This document shows positions 1-11,795 of a stretch of 64,000 bases of DNA, in pieces; position 1 is the stretch's first letter; every line of letters starts with the position of its first letter. The stretch lies in contig CAKKTE020000328.1 of NCBI GenBank assembly GCA_920105625.2, positions 2,480,001 to 2,544,000 on the forward strand. The letters run 5' to 3'. The notes under the pieces were generated by a model. The model was not told the origin of the DNA. It made no database searches and saw nothing but the letters and a program-made list of their open reading frames with translations. This DNA comes from Clusia tigrina. Taxonomy: Eukaryota; Arthropoda; Insecta; Diptera; Clusiidae. Both the position numbers and the translations under genes were made by a program.

Positions 1-600
1 GGACTCAACGGTAGCATTGCTTTGAGCGATAACTTAAATTGACAAGAGACTCAAGTACTTTATTGTTACAAAATTTGAAGGTTTTATGACGCTCCAGTAA
101 AAAGTTACAAGCATTTGTATGTTGCAAACTTTAATAGATGTTGGACGTACCGTATAGAAGTAAGGGCCATTTGAAGTTTTATCAGTGTTTGATTTGGGAC
201 TCAAGGGTAGCATAGCTTTGAGCGATAGCTTCAATTGACAAGAGGCTCGAGTACTTTATTGTTACAAAATTTCAAGGTTTTATGACGCTCCAGTAAAAAC
301 TTACAATCATTTGTATGTTGCAAACTTTTATAGGTGTAGGACGTAATGTATAGAAGTTAGGGCCTTTTGTAGTTTTATCAGTGTTTGATTTGGGACTCAA
401 GGGTAGCATAGCTTTGAGCGATGGCTTAAATTGACAAGAGGCTCGAGTAGTCTATTGTTAAAAAATTTCAAGGTTTTATGACGCTCCAGTAAAAAGTTAC
501 AATTATTTGTAAGTTGCAAACTTTGATAGGTGTAGGACGTACCGTATAGAAGTAAGGGCAATTTGAAGGTTTATCAGTGTTTGATTTGGGACTCAAGGGT
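1..600. repeat. Diverged copy of 4,705-5,304 (offset 4,704 bp = 24 monomers)
   Basis: The first three monomers share private changes with the three starting at 4,705: CAACGG and GACTCAAG in the first, TTTAATAGATGTTGG at its 3' half, TTCAATTGACAAG in the second and TAGTCTATTGTTAAAAAATTT in the third. They also differ by several point changes (for example TTTTATAGG against TTTGATAGG near 330, and ATTATTTGTAAG against GCATTTGTATG near 505). This is therefore an older duplication than those at 2-5 kb. The left edge is unknown because the window begins here. Confidence 0.8.
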
Positions 601-638
601 AGCATAGCTTTGAGCGATAGCTTAAATTGACAAGAGGC

Positions 639-1275
639 TCGAGTACTTTATTGTTACAAAATTTCAAGGTTTTATGACGCTCCGGTAAAAAGTTACAATC
701 ATTTGTATGTTGCAAACTTTGATAGGTGTAGGACGTACCGTATAGAAGTTAGGGCCATTTGTAGTTTTATCAGTGTTTGCTTTGGGATTCAAGGGTAGCA
801 TAGCTTTGAGCGATGGATTAAATTGACAAGAGGCTCGAGTACTTTATTGTTACAAAATTTCAAGGTTTTATGACGCTCCAGTAAATAGTTACAAGCATTT
901 GTATGTTGCAAACTTTGATAGGTGTAGGACGTACCGTATAGAAGTAAGGGCCATTTGAAGTTTTATCAGTGTTTGATTTGGGACTCCAGGGTAGCATTGC
1001 TTTGAGCGATAACTTAAATTGACAAGTGACTCGAGTACTTTATTGTTACAAAATTTCAAGGCTTTATGACGCTCCAGTAAAAAGTTACAAGCATTTGTAT
1101 GTTGCAAACTTTGATAGGTGTAGGACGTACCGTATAGAAGTAAGGGCCATTTGAAGTTATATCAATGTTTGATTTGGGACTCAAGGGTAGCATTGCTTTG
1201 AGCGAGAACTTAAATTGACAAGAGACTCGAGTACTTTATTGTTACAAAATTTGAAGGTTTTATGACGCTCCAGTA
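639..1275. repeat. Duplicated block, copy 1 (offset 1,372 bp, 7 monomers; copy 2 at 2,011-2,647)
   Basis: Both copies carry the private combination GCTCCGGTAAAAAG, then TTTGCTTTGGGATTC with GATGGATTAAATTG, AGTAAATAG, CTCCAGGG, CAAGGCTTTATG, TTATATCAATG and GCGAGAACTT. The match stops on the left at AGAGG against AGAGA (638/2,010) and on the right at AGTAAAAAG against AGTAAATAG (around 1,276/2,648). I found no difference between the copies by eye, implying recent unequal exchange. Confidence 0.85.
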
Positions 1276-2255
1276 AAAAGTTACAAGCATTTGTATGTTG
1301 CAAACTTTGATAGGTGTAGGACGTACCGTATAGAAGTAAGGGCCATTTGCAGTTTTATCAGTATTTGATTTGGGACTCAAGGGTAGCATTGCTTTGAGCG
1401 ATAACTTAAATTGACAAGTGACTCGAGTACTTTATTGTTACAAAATTTCAAGGTTTTATGACGCTCCAGTAAAAAGTTACAAGCAATTGTAAGTTGCAAA
1501 CTTTGATAGGTGTAGGACGTACCGTATAGAAGTAAGGGCCATTTGAAGTTTTATCAGTGTTTGATTTGGGACTCAAGGGTAGCATAGCTTTGAGCGATAG
1601 CTTAAATTGACAAGAGGCTCGAGTACTTTATTGTTACAAAATTTCAAGGTTTTATGACGCTCCAGTAAAACGTTACAATCATTTGTATGTTGCAAACTTT
1701 GATAGGTGTAGGACGTACCGTATAGAAGTTAGGGCCATTTGTAGTTTTATCAGTGTTTGATTTGGGACTGAAGGGTAGCATAGCTTTGAGCGATGGCTTA
1801 AATTGACAAGAGGCTCGAGTACTTTATTGTTAGAAAATTTCAAGGTTTTATGACGCTCCAGTAAATAGTTACAAGCATTTGTATGTTGCAAACTTTGATA
1901 GGTGTAGGACGTACCGTATAGAAGTAAGGGCAATTTGAAGGTTTATCAGTGTTTGATTTGGGACTCAAGGGTAGCATTGCTTTGAGCGAGAACTTAAATT
2001 GACAAGAGACTCGAGTACTTTATTGTTACAAAATTTCAAGGTTTTATGACGCTCCGGTAAAAAGTTACAATCATTTGTATGTTGCAAACTTTGATAGGTG
2101 TAGGACGTACCGTATAGAAGTTAGGGCCATTTGTAGTTTTATCAGTGTTTGCTTTGGGATTCAAGGGTAGCATAGCTTTGAGCGATGGATTAAATTGACA
2201 AGAGGCTCGAGTACTTTATTGTTACAAAATTTCAAGGTTTTATGACGCTCCAGTA

Positions 2256-3039
2256 AATAGTTACAAGCATTTGTATGTTGCAAACTTTGATAGGTGTAGG
2301 ACGTACCGTATAGAAGTAAGGGCCATTTGAAGTTTTATCAGTGTTTGATTTGGGACTCCAGGGTAGCATTGCTTTGAGCGATAACTTAAATTGACAAGTG
2401 ACTCGAGTACTTTATTGTTACAAAATTTCAAGGCTTTATGACGCTCCAGTAAAAAGTTACAAGCATTTGTATGTTGCAAACTTTGATAGGTGTAGGACGT
2501 ACCGTATAGAAGTAAGGGCCATTTGAAGTTATATCAATGTTTGATTTGGGACTCAAGGGTAGCATTGCTTTGAGCGAGAACTTAAATTGACAAGAGACTC
2601 GAGTACTTTATTGTTACAAAATTTGAAGGTTTTATGACGCTCCAGTAAATAGTTACAAGCATTTGTATGTTGCAAACTTTGATAGGTGTAGGACGTACCG
2701 TATAGAAGTAAGGGCCATTTGAAGTTTTATCAGTGTTTGATTTGGGACTCCAGGGTAGCATTGCTTTGAGCGATAACTTAAATTGACAAGTGACTCGAGT
2801 ACTTTATTGTTACAAAATTTCAAGGCTTTATGACGCTCCAGTAAAAAGTTACAAGCATTTGTATGTTGCAAACTTTGATAGGTGTAGGACGTACCGTATA
2901 GAAGTAAGGGCCATTTGAAGTTATATCAATGTTTGATTTGGGACTCAAGGGTAGCATTGCTTTGAGCGAGAACTTAAATTGACAAGAGACTCGAGTACTT
3001 TATTGTTACAAAATTTGAAGGTTTTATGACGCTCCAGTA
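2256..3039. repeat. Recent 392-bp dimer tandem duplication (2,256-2,647 and 2,648-3,039)
   Basis: Two successive two-monomer units look identical. Each has AGTAAATAG, CTCCAGGG, GTGACTCGAG with CAAGGCTTTATG, TTATATCAATG and GCGAGAACTT. The first dimer belongs to the 1,372-bp duplication copy. The second dimer joins sequence matching 1,276 onward, so the join between the two dimers is a visible exchange point. The block from about 873 to 1,929 also matches 2,637-3,693 at 1,764 bp (9 monomers). Confidence 0.82.
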
Positions 3040-4837
3040 AAAAGTTACAAGCATTTGTATGTTGCAAACTTTGATAGGTGTAGGACGTACCGTATAGAAG
3101 TAAGGGCCATTTGCAGTTTTATCAGTATTTGATTTGGGACTCAAGGGTAGCATTGCTTTGAGCGATAACTTAAATTGACAAGTGACTCGAGTACTTTATT
3201 GTTACAAAATTTCAAGGTTTTATGACGCTCCAGTAAAAAGTTACAAGCAATTGTAAGTTGCAAACTTTGATAGGTGTAGGACGTACCGTATAGAAGTAAG
3301 GGCCATTTGAAGTTTTATCAGTGTTTGATTTGGGACTCAAGGGTAGCATAGCTTTGAGCGATAGCTTAAATTGACAAGAGGCTCGAGTACTTTATTGTTA
3401 CAAAATTTCAAGGTTTTATGACGCTCCAGTAAAACGTTACAATCATTTGTATGTTGCAAACTTTGATAGGTGTAGGACGTACCGTATAGAAGTTAGGGCC
3501 ATTTGTAGTTTTATCAGTGTTTGATTTGGGACTGAAGGGTAGCATAGCTTTGAGCGATGGCTTAAATTGACAAGAGGCTCGAGTACTTTATTGTTAGAAA
3601 ATTTCAAGGTTTTATGACGCTCCAGTAAATAGTTACAAGCATTTGTATGTTGCAAACTTTGATAGGTGTAGGACGTACCGTATAGAAGTAAGGGCCATTT
3701 GAAGTTTTATCAGTGTTTGATTTGGGACTCAACGGTAGCATTGCTTTGAGCGATAACTTAAATTGACAAGAGACTCAAGTACTTTATTGTTACAAAATTT
3801 GAAGGTTTTATGACGCTCCAGTAAAAAGTTACAAGCATTTGTATGTTGCAAACTTTGATAGGTGTAGGACGTACCGTATAGAAGTAAGGGCCATTTGAAG
3901 TTATATCAATGTTTGATTTGGGACTCAAGGGTAGCATTGCTTTGAGCGAGAACTTAAATTGACAAGAGACTCGAGTACTTTATTGTTACAAAATTTGAAG
4001 GTTTTATGACGCTCCAGTAAAAAGTTACAAGCATTTGTATGTTGCAAACTTTGATAGGTGTAGGACGTACCGTATAGAAGTAAGGGCCATTTGCAGTTTT
4101 ATCAGTATTTGATTTGGGACTCAAGGGTAGCATTGCTTTGAGCGATAACTTAAATTGACAAGTGACTCGAGTACTTTATTGTTACAAAATTTCAAGGTTT
4201 TATGACGCTCCAGTAAAAAGTTACAAGCAATTGTAAGTTGCAAACTTTGATAGGTGTAGGACGTACCGTATAGAAGTAAGGGCCATTTGAAGTTTTATCA
4301 TTGTTTGATTTGGGACTCAAGGGTAGCATAGCTTTGAGCGATAGCTTAAATTGACAAGAGGCTCGAGTACTTTATTGTTACAAAATTTCAAGGTTTTATG
4401 ACGCTCCAGTAAAACGTTACAATCATTTGTATGTTGCAAACTTTGATAGGTGTAGGACGTACCGTATAGAAGTTAGGGCCATTTGTAGTTTTATCAGTGT
4501 TTGATTTGGGACTGAAGGGTAGCATAGCTTTGAGCGATGGCTTAAATTGACAAGAGGCTCGAGTACTTTATTGTTAGAAAATTTCAAGGTTTTATGACGC
4601 TCCAGTAAATAGTTACAAGCATTTGTATGTTGCAAACTTTGATAGGTGTAGGACGTACCGTATAGAAGTAAGGGCCATTTGAAGTTTTATCAGTGTTTGA
4701 TTTGGGACTCAACGGTAGCATTGCTTTGAGCGATAACTTAAATTGACAAGAGACTCAAGTACTTTATTGTTACAAAATTTGAAGGTTTTATGACGCTCCA
4801 GTAAAAAGTTACAAGCATTTGTATGTTGCAAACTTTA
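2828..4837. repeat. 5-monomer (980 bp) tandem duplication
   Basis: Sequence 2,828-3,857 recurs at 3,808-4,837 with an offset of exactly 980 bp. Shared marks are TTATATCAATG with GCGAGAACTT, TTTGCAGTTTTATCAGTATTTG, AGCAATTGTAAGTTGC, AAAACGTTACAATC, GACTGAAGGG with TTGTTAGAAAATTT, and CAACGG with GACTCAAG. One difference seen is ATCATTGTTTG near 4,300 against ATCAGTGTTTG. The right limit is set by TTTAATAGATG at about 4,838. Confidence 0.82.
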
Positions 4838-5370
4838 ATAGATGTTGGACGTACCGTATAGAAGTAAGGGCCATTTGAAGTTTTATCAGTGTTTGATTTG
4901 GGACTCAAGGGTAGCATAGCTTTGAGCGATAGCTTCAATTGACAAGAGGCTCGAGTACTTTATTGTTACACAATTTCAAGGTTTTATGACGCTCCAGTAA
5001 AAACTTACAATCATTTGTATGTTGCAAACTTTGATAGGTGTAGGACGTAACGTATAGAAGTTAGGGCCATTTGTAGTTTTATCACTGTTTGATTTGGGAC
5101 TCAAGGGTAGCATAGCTTTGAGCGATGGCTTAAATTGACAAGAGGCTAGAGTAGTCTATTGTTAAAAAATTTCAAGGTTTTATGACGCTCCAGTAAAAAG
5201 TTACAAGCATTTGTATGTTGCAAACTTTGATAGGTGTAGGACGTACCGTATAGAAGTAAGGGCCATTTGAAGGTTTATCAGTGTTTGATTTGGGACTCAA
5301 GGGTAGCATAGCTTTGAGCGATGGCTTAAATTGACAAGAGGCTCGAGTAGTCTATTGTTAAAAAATTTCA

Positions 5371-5385
5371 AGGTTTTGACGCTCC
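5371..5385. other. 2-bp deletion shifting the 196-bp register
   Basis: Here the monomer reads AAGGTTTTGACGCTCC, lacking the AT of the usual GGTTTTATGACGC. It is the first clear register slip in the window. Monomers upstream start at 1 plus multiples of 196, and those downstream run two bases early (for example a start at 8,819). Confidence 0.88.
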
Positions 5386-6336
5386 AGTAAAAATTTACAA
5401 GCATTTGTATGTTGCAAACTTTGATAGGTGTAGGACGTACCGTATAGAAGTAAGGGCCATTTGAAGTTTTATCAGTGTTTGATTTGGGACTCAAGGGTAG
5501 CATAGCTTTGAGCGATAGCTTAAATTGACAAGAGGCTCGAGTACTTTATTGTTACAAAATTTCAAGGTTTTATGACGCTCCAGTAAAAACTTACAATCAT
5601 TTGTATGTTGCAAACTTTGATAGGTGTAGGACGTAACGTATAGAAGTTAGGGCCATTTGTAGTTTTATCAGTGTTTGATTTGGGACTCAAGGGTAGCATA
5701 GCTTTGAGCGATGGCTTAAATTGAGAAGAGGCTAGAGTAGTCTATTGTTAAAAAATTTCAAGGTTTTATGACGCTCCAGTAAAAAGTTACAAGCATTTGT
5801 ATGTTGCAAACTTTGATAGGTGTAGGACGTACCGTACAGAAGTAAGGGCCATTTGAAGGTTTATCAGTGTTTGATTTGGGACTCAAGGGTAGCATAGCTT
5901 TGAGCGATAGCTTAAATTGACAAGAGGCTCGAGTACTTTATTGTTACAAAATTTCAAGGTTTTATGACGCTCCAGTAAAAAGTTACAATCATTTGTATGT
6001 TGCAAACTTTGATAGGTGTAGGACGTACCGTATAGAAGTTAGGGCCATTTGTAGTTTTATCAGTGTTTGATTTGGGATTCAAGGGTAGCATAGCTTTGAG
6101 CGATGGCTTAAATTGACAAGAGGCTCGAGTACTTTATTGTTACAAAATTTCAAGGTTTTATGACGCTCCAGTAAATAGTTACAAGCATTTGTATGTTGCA
6201 AACTTTGATAGGTGTAGGACGTACCGTATAGAAGTAAGGGCCATTTGAAGTTTTATCAGTGTTTGATTTGGGACTCAAGGGTAGCATTGCTTTGAGCGAT
6301 AGCTTAAATTGACAAGAGGCTCGAGTACTTTATTGT

Positions 6337-6818
6337 TAAAGAATTTCAAGGTTTTATGACGCTCCAGTAAAAAGTTACAAGCATTTGTATGTTGCAAACT
6401 TTGATAGGTAAAGGACGTACCGTATAGAAGTAAGGGCCATTTGAAGTTTTATCAGTGTTTGATTTGGGACTCAAGGGTAGCATTGCTTTGAGCGATAGCT
6501 TAAATTGACAAGAGGCTCGAGTACTTTATTGTTACACAATTTCAAGGTTTTATGACGCTCCAGTAAAAAGTTACAATCATTTGTATGTTGCAAACTTTGA
6601 TAGGTGTAGGACGTACCGTATAGAAGTTAGGGCCATTTGTAGTTTTATCAGTGTTTGATTTAGGACTCAAGGGAGGCATAGCTTTGAGCGATGGCTTAAA
6701 TTGACAAGAGGCTCGAGTATTTTATTGTTACAAAATTTGAAGGTTTTATAACGCTCCAGTAAATAGTTACAAGCATTTGTATGTTGCAAACTTTGATAGG
6801 TGTAGGACGTACCGTATA
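6337..6818. repeat. Duplicated block, copy 1 (offset 1,960 bp, 10 monomers; copy 2 at 8,297-8,778)
   Basis: Shared private marks are GATAGGTAAAGGACG (GTGT replaced by GTAA), TTACACAATTTC, GATTTAGGACTC, GAGTATTTTATTG and TTTTATAACGCTCC. The copies differ by several substitutions, such as GGGAGGCAT against GGGTAGCAT, TTTGAAGG against TTTCAAGG and TTATTG against TTGTTG, so this pair is older than the 2-4 kb duplications. Confidence 0.75.
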
Positions 6819-9155
6819 GCAGTAAAGGCCATTTGCAGTTTTATCAGTGTTTGATTTGGGACTCAAGGGTAGCATAGCTTTGAGCGATAGCTTAAATTGA
6901 CAAGAGGCTCGAGTACTTTATTGTTACAGAATTTCAAGGTTTTATGACGCTCCAGTAAATAGTTACAAGCATTTGTATGTTGCAAACTTTGATAGGTGTA
7001 GGACGTACCGTATAGAAGTAAGGACCATTTGAAGTTTTATCAGTGTTTGATTTGGGACTCAAGGGTAGCATTGCTTTGAGCGATAACTTAAATTGACAAG
7101 TGACTCGAGTACTTTATTGTTACAAAATTTCAAGGTTTTATGACGCTCCAGTAAAAAGTTACAATCATTTGTATGTTGCAAACTTTGATAGGTGTAGGAC
7201 GTACCGTATAGAAGTAACGGCCATTTGCAGTTTTATCAGTGTTTGATTTGGGACTCAAGGGTAGCATAGCTTTGAGCGATAGCTTAAATTGACAAGAGGC
7301 TCGAGTACTTTATTGTTAAAGAATTTCAAGGTTTTATGACGCTCCAGTAAATAGTTACAAGCATTTGTATGTTGCAAACTTTGATAGGTGTAGGACGTAC
7401 CATATAGAAGTAAGGGCCATTTGAAGTTTTATCAGTGTTTGATTTGGGACTCAAGGGTAGCATTGCTTTGAGCGAGAACTTAAATTGACAAGAGACTCGA
7501 GTACTTTATTGTTACAAAATTTGAAGGTTTTATGACGCTCCAGTAAAAAGTTACAAGCATTTGTATGTTGCAAACTTTGATAGGTGTAGGACGTACCGTA
7601 TAGAAGTAAGGGCCATTTGCAGTTTTATCAGTGTTTGATTTGGGACTCAAGGGTAGCATTGCTTTGAGCGATAGCTTAAATTGACAAGAGGCTCGAGTAC
7701 TTTATTGTTACAGAATTTCAAGGTTTTATGACGCTCCAGTAAAAAGTTACAAGCATTTGTATGTTGCAAACTTTGATAGGTGTAGGACGTACAGTATAGA
7801 AGTAAGGGCCATTTGAAGTTTTATCAGTGTTTGATTTGGGACTCAAGGGTAGCATTGCTTTGAGCGATAACTTAAATTGACAAGTGACTCGAGTACTTTA
7901 TTGTTACAAAATTTCAAGGTTTTATGACGCTCCAGTAAAAAGTTACAAGCATTTGTATGTTGCAAACTTTGATAGGTGTAGGACCTACCGTATAGAAGTA
8001 AGGGCCATTTGAAGTTTTATCAGTGTTTGATTTGGGACTCAAGGGTAGCATTGCTTTGAGCGATAATTTAAATTGACAAGAGACTCGAGTACTTTATTGT
8101 TACAAAATTTGAAGGTTTTATGACGCTCCAGTAAAAAGTTACAAGCATTTGTATGTTGCAAACTTTGATAGGTGTAGGACGTACCATATAGAAGTTAGGG
8201 CCATTTGAAGTTCTATCAGTGTTTAATTTGGGACTCAAAGGTGGCATAGCTTTGAGCGATAACTTAAATTGACAAGTGACTCGAGTACTTTATTGTTACA
8301 AAATTTCAAGGTTTTATGACGCTCCAGTAAAAAGTTACAAGCATTTGTATGTTGCAAACTTTGATAGGTAAAGGACGTACCGTATAGAAGTAAGGGCCAT
8401 TTGAAGTTTTATCAGTGTTTGATTTGGGACTCAAGGGTAGCATAGCTTTGAGCGATAGCTTAAATTGACAAGAGGCTCGAGTACTTTGTTGTTACACAAT
8501 TTCAAGGTTTTATGACGCTCCAGTAAAAAGTTACAATCATTTGTATGTTGCAAACTTTGATAGGTGTAGGACGTACCGTATAGAAGTTAGGGCCATTTGT
8601 AGTTTTATCAGTGTTTGATTTAGGACTCAAGGGTAGCATAGCTTTGAGCGATGGCTTAAATTGACAAGAGGCTCGAGTATTTTATTGTTACAAAATTTCA
8701 AGGTTTTATAACGCTCCAGTAAATAGTTACAAGCATTTGTATGTTGCAAACTTTGATAGGTGTAGGACGTACCGTATAGAAGTAAGGGCCATTTGAAGTT
8801 TTATCAGTGTTTGATTTGGGACTCAACGGTAGCATAGCTTTGAGCGATGGCTTAAATTGACAAGAGACTCAAGTATTTTATTGTTACAAATTTTCAAGGT
8901 TTTATGACGCTCCAGTAAAAAGTTACAAGCATTTGTATGTTGCAAACTTTGATAGGTGTAGGACGTACCTTATAGAAGTAAGGGCCATTTGAAGTTTTAT
9001 CAGTGTTTGATTTGGGACTCAAGGGTAGCATTGCTTTGAGCGATAACTTAAATTGACAAGAGACTCGAGTACTTTATTGTTACAAAATTTGAAGGTTTTA
9101 TGACGCTCCAGTAAAAAGTTACAAGCATTTGTATATTGCAAACTTTGACAGGTGT

Positions 9156-11795
9156 AGGACGTACTGTATAGAAGTAAGTGCCATTTGAAGTTTTATCAGT
9201 GTTTGAGTTGGGACTCAAGGGTAGCATAGCTTTGAGCGATAACTTAAATTGACAAGAGGCTTGAGTATTTTATTGTTACAAAATTTGAAGGTTTTATGAC
9301 GCTCCAGTAAAAAGTTACAAGCATTTGTATGTTGCAAAGTTTGATAGGTGTGGGACGTACCGTATAGAAGTTAGGGCAATTTGAAGTTTTATCAGAGTTT
9401 GATTTGGGACTCAAGGGTAGCATAGCTTTGAGGAGATAACTTAAATTGACAAGATGCTCGAGTACTTTACTGTTAAAAAATTTCAAGGTTTTATGACGCT
9501 CCAGTAAAAAGTTACAAGCATTTGTATGTTGCAAACTTTGATAGGTGTAGGATGTACCGTATAGAAGTAACGGCCATTTGAAGTTTTATCAGTGATTGAT
9601 TTGGGACTCAAGGGTAGCATTGCTTTGAGCGAAAACTTAAATTGACAAGTGACTCGAGTACTTTATTGTTACAAAATTTCAAGGTTTTATGACGCTCCAG
9701 TAAAAAGTTACAAGCATTTGTATGTTGCAAACTTTGATAGGTGTAGGACGTACCGTATAGAAGTAAGGGCCATTTGAAGTTTTATCAGTGTTTCATTTGG
9801 GACTCAAGGGTAGCATAGTTTTGAGCGATGTCTTAAATTGACAAGAGGCTCGAGTACTTTATTGTTACAAAATTTCAAGGTTTTATGACGCTCCAGTAAA
9901 GCATTTGTATGTTGCAAACTTTGATAGGTGTAGGACGTACCGTATAGAACTAAGGGCCATTTGAAGTTTTATTAGTGTTTGATTTGGGACTCAACGGTGG
10001 CATTGCTTTGAGCGATAACTTAAATTGACAAGAGACTCAAGTACTTTATTGTTACAAAATTTGAAGGTTTTATGACGCTCCAGTAAAAAGTTACAAGCAT
10101 TTGTATATTGCAAACTTTGATAGGTGTTGGACGTACCGTATAGATGTTAGGGCCATTTGAAGTTCTATCAGTGTTTGATTTATGACTCAAGGGTAGCATA
10201 GCTTTGAGCGATGGCTTAAATTGACAAGAGGCTCGAGTACTTTATTGTTACAAAATTTCAAGGCTTTATGACGCTCCAGTAAAAAGTTACAAGCATTTGT
10301 ATGTTGCAAACTTTGATAGGTGTAGGACGTACCGTATAGAAGTAAGGGCCATTTGAAGTTTTATCAGTGTTTGATTTGGGACTCAAGGGTAGCATAGCTT
10401 TGAGCGATAGCTTAAATTGACAAGAGGCTCAAGTACTTTATTGTTTCAAAATTTGAAGGTTTTATGACGCTCCAGTAAAAATTTACAAGCATTTGTATGT
10501 TGCAAACTTTGATAGGTGTAGGACGTACCGTATACAAGTTAGGGCCATTTGAAGTTTTATCAGTGTTTGATTTGGGACTCAAGGGTGCCATAGCTTTGAG
10601 CGATAGCTTAAATTGACATGAGGCTCGAGTACTTTATTGTTACAAAATTTCAAGGTTTTATGACGCTCCAGTATAAAGTTACAAGCATTTGTATGTTGCA
10701 AACTTTGATAGGTGTAGGACGTACCATATAGAAGTAAGGGCCATTTGAAGTTTTATCAGTGTTTGCTTTGGGACTCAAGGGTAGCATTGCTTTGAGCGAT
10801 AACTTAAATTGACAAGTGACTCGAGTACTTTATTGTTACAAAATTTGAAGGTTATATGACGCTCCAGTAAAAAGTTACAAGCATTTGTATGTTGCAAACT
10901 TTGATAGGTGTAGGAAATACCGTATATAAGTTAGGGAAATTTGAAGTTTTATCAGTGTTTGATTTGGGACTCAAGGGTAGCATTGCTTTGAGCGATAACT
11001 TAAATTGACAAGTGACTCGAGTACTTTATTGTTACAAAATTTTAAGGTTTTATGACGCTCCAGTAAAAAGTTACAAGCATTTGTATGTTGCAAACTTTGA
11101 TAGGTGTAGGACGTACCGTATAGATGTTAGGGCCATTTGAAGTTTTATCAGTGTTTGATTTGGGACTCAAGGGTAGCATAGCTTTGAGCGATGGCTTAAA
11201 TTGACAAGAGGCTCGAGTACTTTATTGTTACAAAATTTCAAGGTTTTATGACGCTCCAGTAAAAAGTTACAAGCATTTGTATGTTGCAAACTTTGATAGG
11301 TGTAGGACGTACCGTATAGAAGTAAGGGCCATTTGAAGTTTTATCAGTGTTTGATTTGGGACTCAAGGGTAGCATAGTTTTGAGCGATGTCTTAAATTGA
11401 CAAGAGGCTCGAGTACTTTATTGTTACAAAATTTCAAGGTTTTATGACGCTCCAGTAAAGCATTTGTATGTTGCAAACTTTGATAGGTGTAGGACGTACC
11501 GTATAGAACTAAGGGCCATTTGAAGTTTTATTAGTGTTTGATTTGGGACTCAACGGTGGCATTGCTTTGAGCGATAACTTAAATTGACAAGAGACTCAAG
11601 TACTTTATTGTTACAAAATTTGAAGGTTTTATGACGCTCCAGTAAAAAGTTACAAGCATTTGTATATTGCAAACTTTGATAGGTGTTGGACGTACCGTAT
11701 AGATGTTAGGGCCATTTGAAGTTCTATCAGTGTTTGATTTGTGACTCAAGGGTAGCATAGCTTTGAGCGATGGCTTAAATTGACAAGAGGCTCGA
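9156..11795. repeat. Transition zone between old-type and B/C-type monomers
   Basis: The first GACGTACTGTATAG (CCG to CTG), GAGTTGGGACTC, GAGGAGATAAC (one-base insertion) and GATGCTCGAG with ACTGTTAAAAAATTT appear between about 9,160 and 9,480, still surrounded by region A monomers. These are the diagnostic variants of regions B and C, so the zone looks like an exchange interface rather than a sharp junction. The limits are approximate. Confidence 0.7.
9801..10380. repeat. Duplication marked by a 9-bp deletion, copy 1 (offset 1,559 bp; copy 2 at about 11,360-11,939)
   Basis: At 9,897-9,905 and again at about 11,456-11,464 the monomer reads CCAGTAAAGCATTTG, lacking nine bases of AGTAAAAAGTTACAAGCAT. 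Both copies also share CATAGTTTTGAGCGATGTC, AGAACTAAGGG, TTTTATTAGTG, CAACGGTGGC, GTATATTGC, GGTGTTGGACG and AGTTCTATCAG. The offset of 1,559 equals eight monomers minus the nine deleted bases, as expected if the deleted monomer was copied with its neighbours. Block edges are approximate. Confidence 0.82.

Larger units (their letters stand above)
1..9155. repeat. Region A: old-type monomers with patchwork short duplications
   Basis: Monomers here almost all read TATTGTTACAAAATTT and GTACCGTATAG, and differ mainly at a few switchable positions: GATAAC, GATAGC, GATGGC or GAGAAC; AGAGGCTCGAG, AGAGACTCGAG or AGTGACTCGAG; TTTCAAGG or TTTGAAGG; CAATCATT or CAAGCATT; GAAGTAAGGG or GAAGTTAGGG. Nearly every unit is exactly 196 bp, so the phase from base 1 holds until a 2-bp deletion near 5,377 (GGTTTTGACGC instead of GGTTTTATGACGC). 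There is no single long HOR. Local copies recur at distances that are multiples of 196 bp. The boundary with the next region is approximate. Confidence 0.85.

Noticed and set aside
421..470. TAGTCTATTGTTAAAAAATTT monomers as early C-type units in region A
   Set aside because: They have the poly-A variant but lack ACTGTT, GATGCTCGAG and TACTGTAT; the change is more easily an independent C-to-A substitution.
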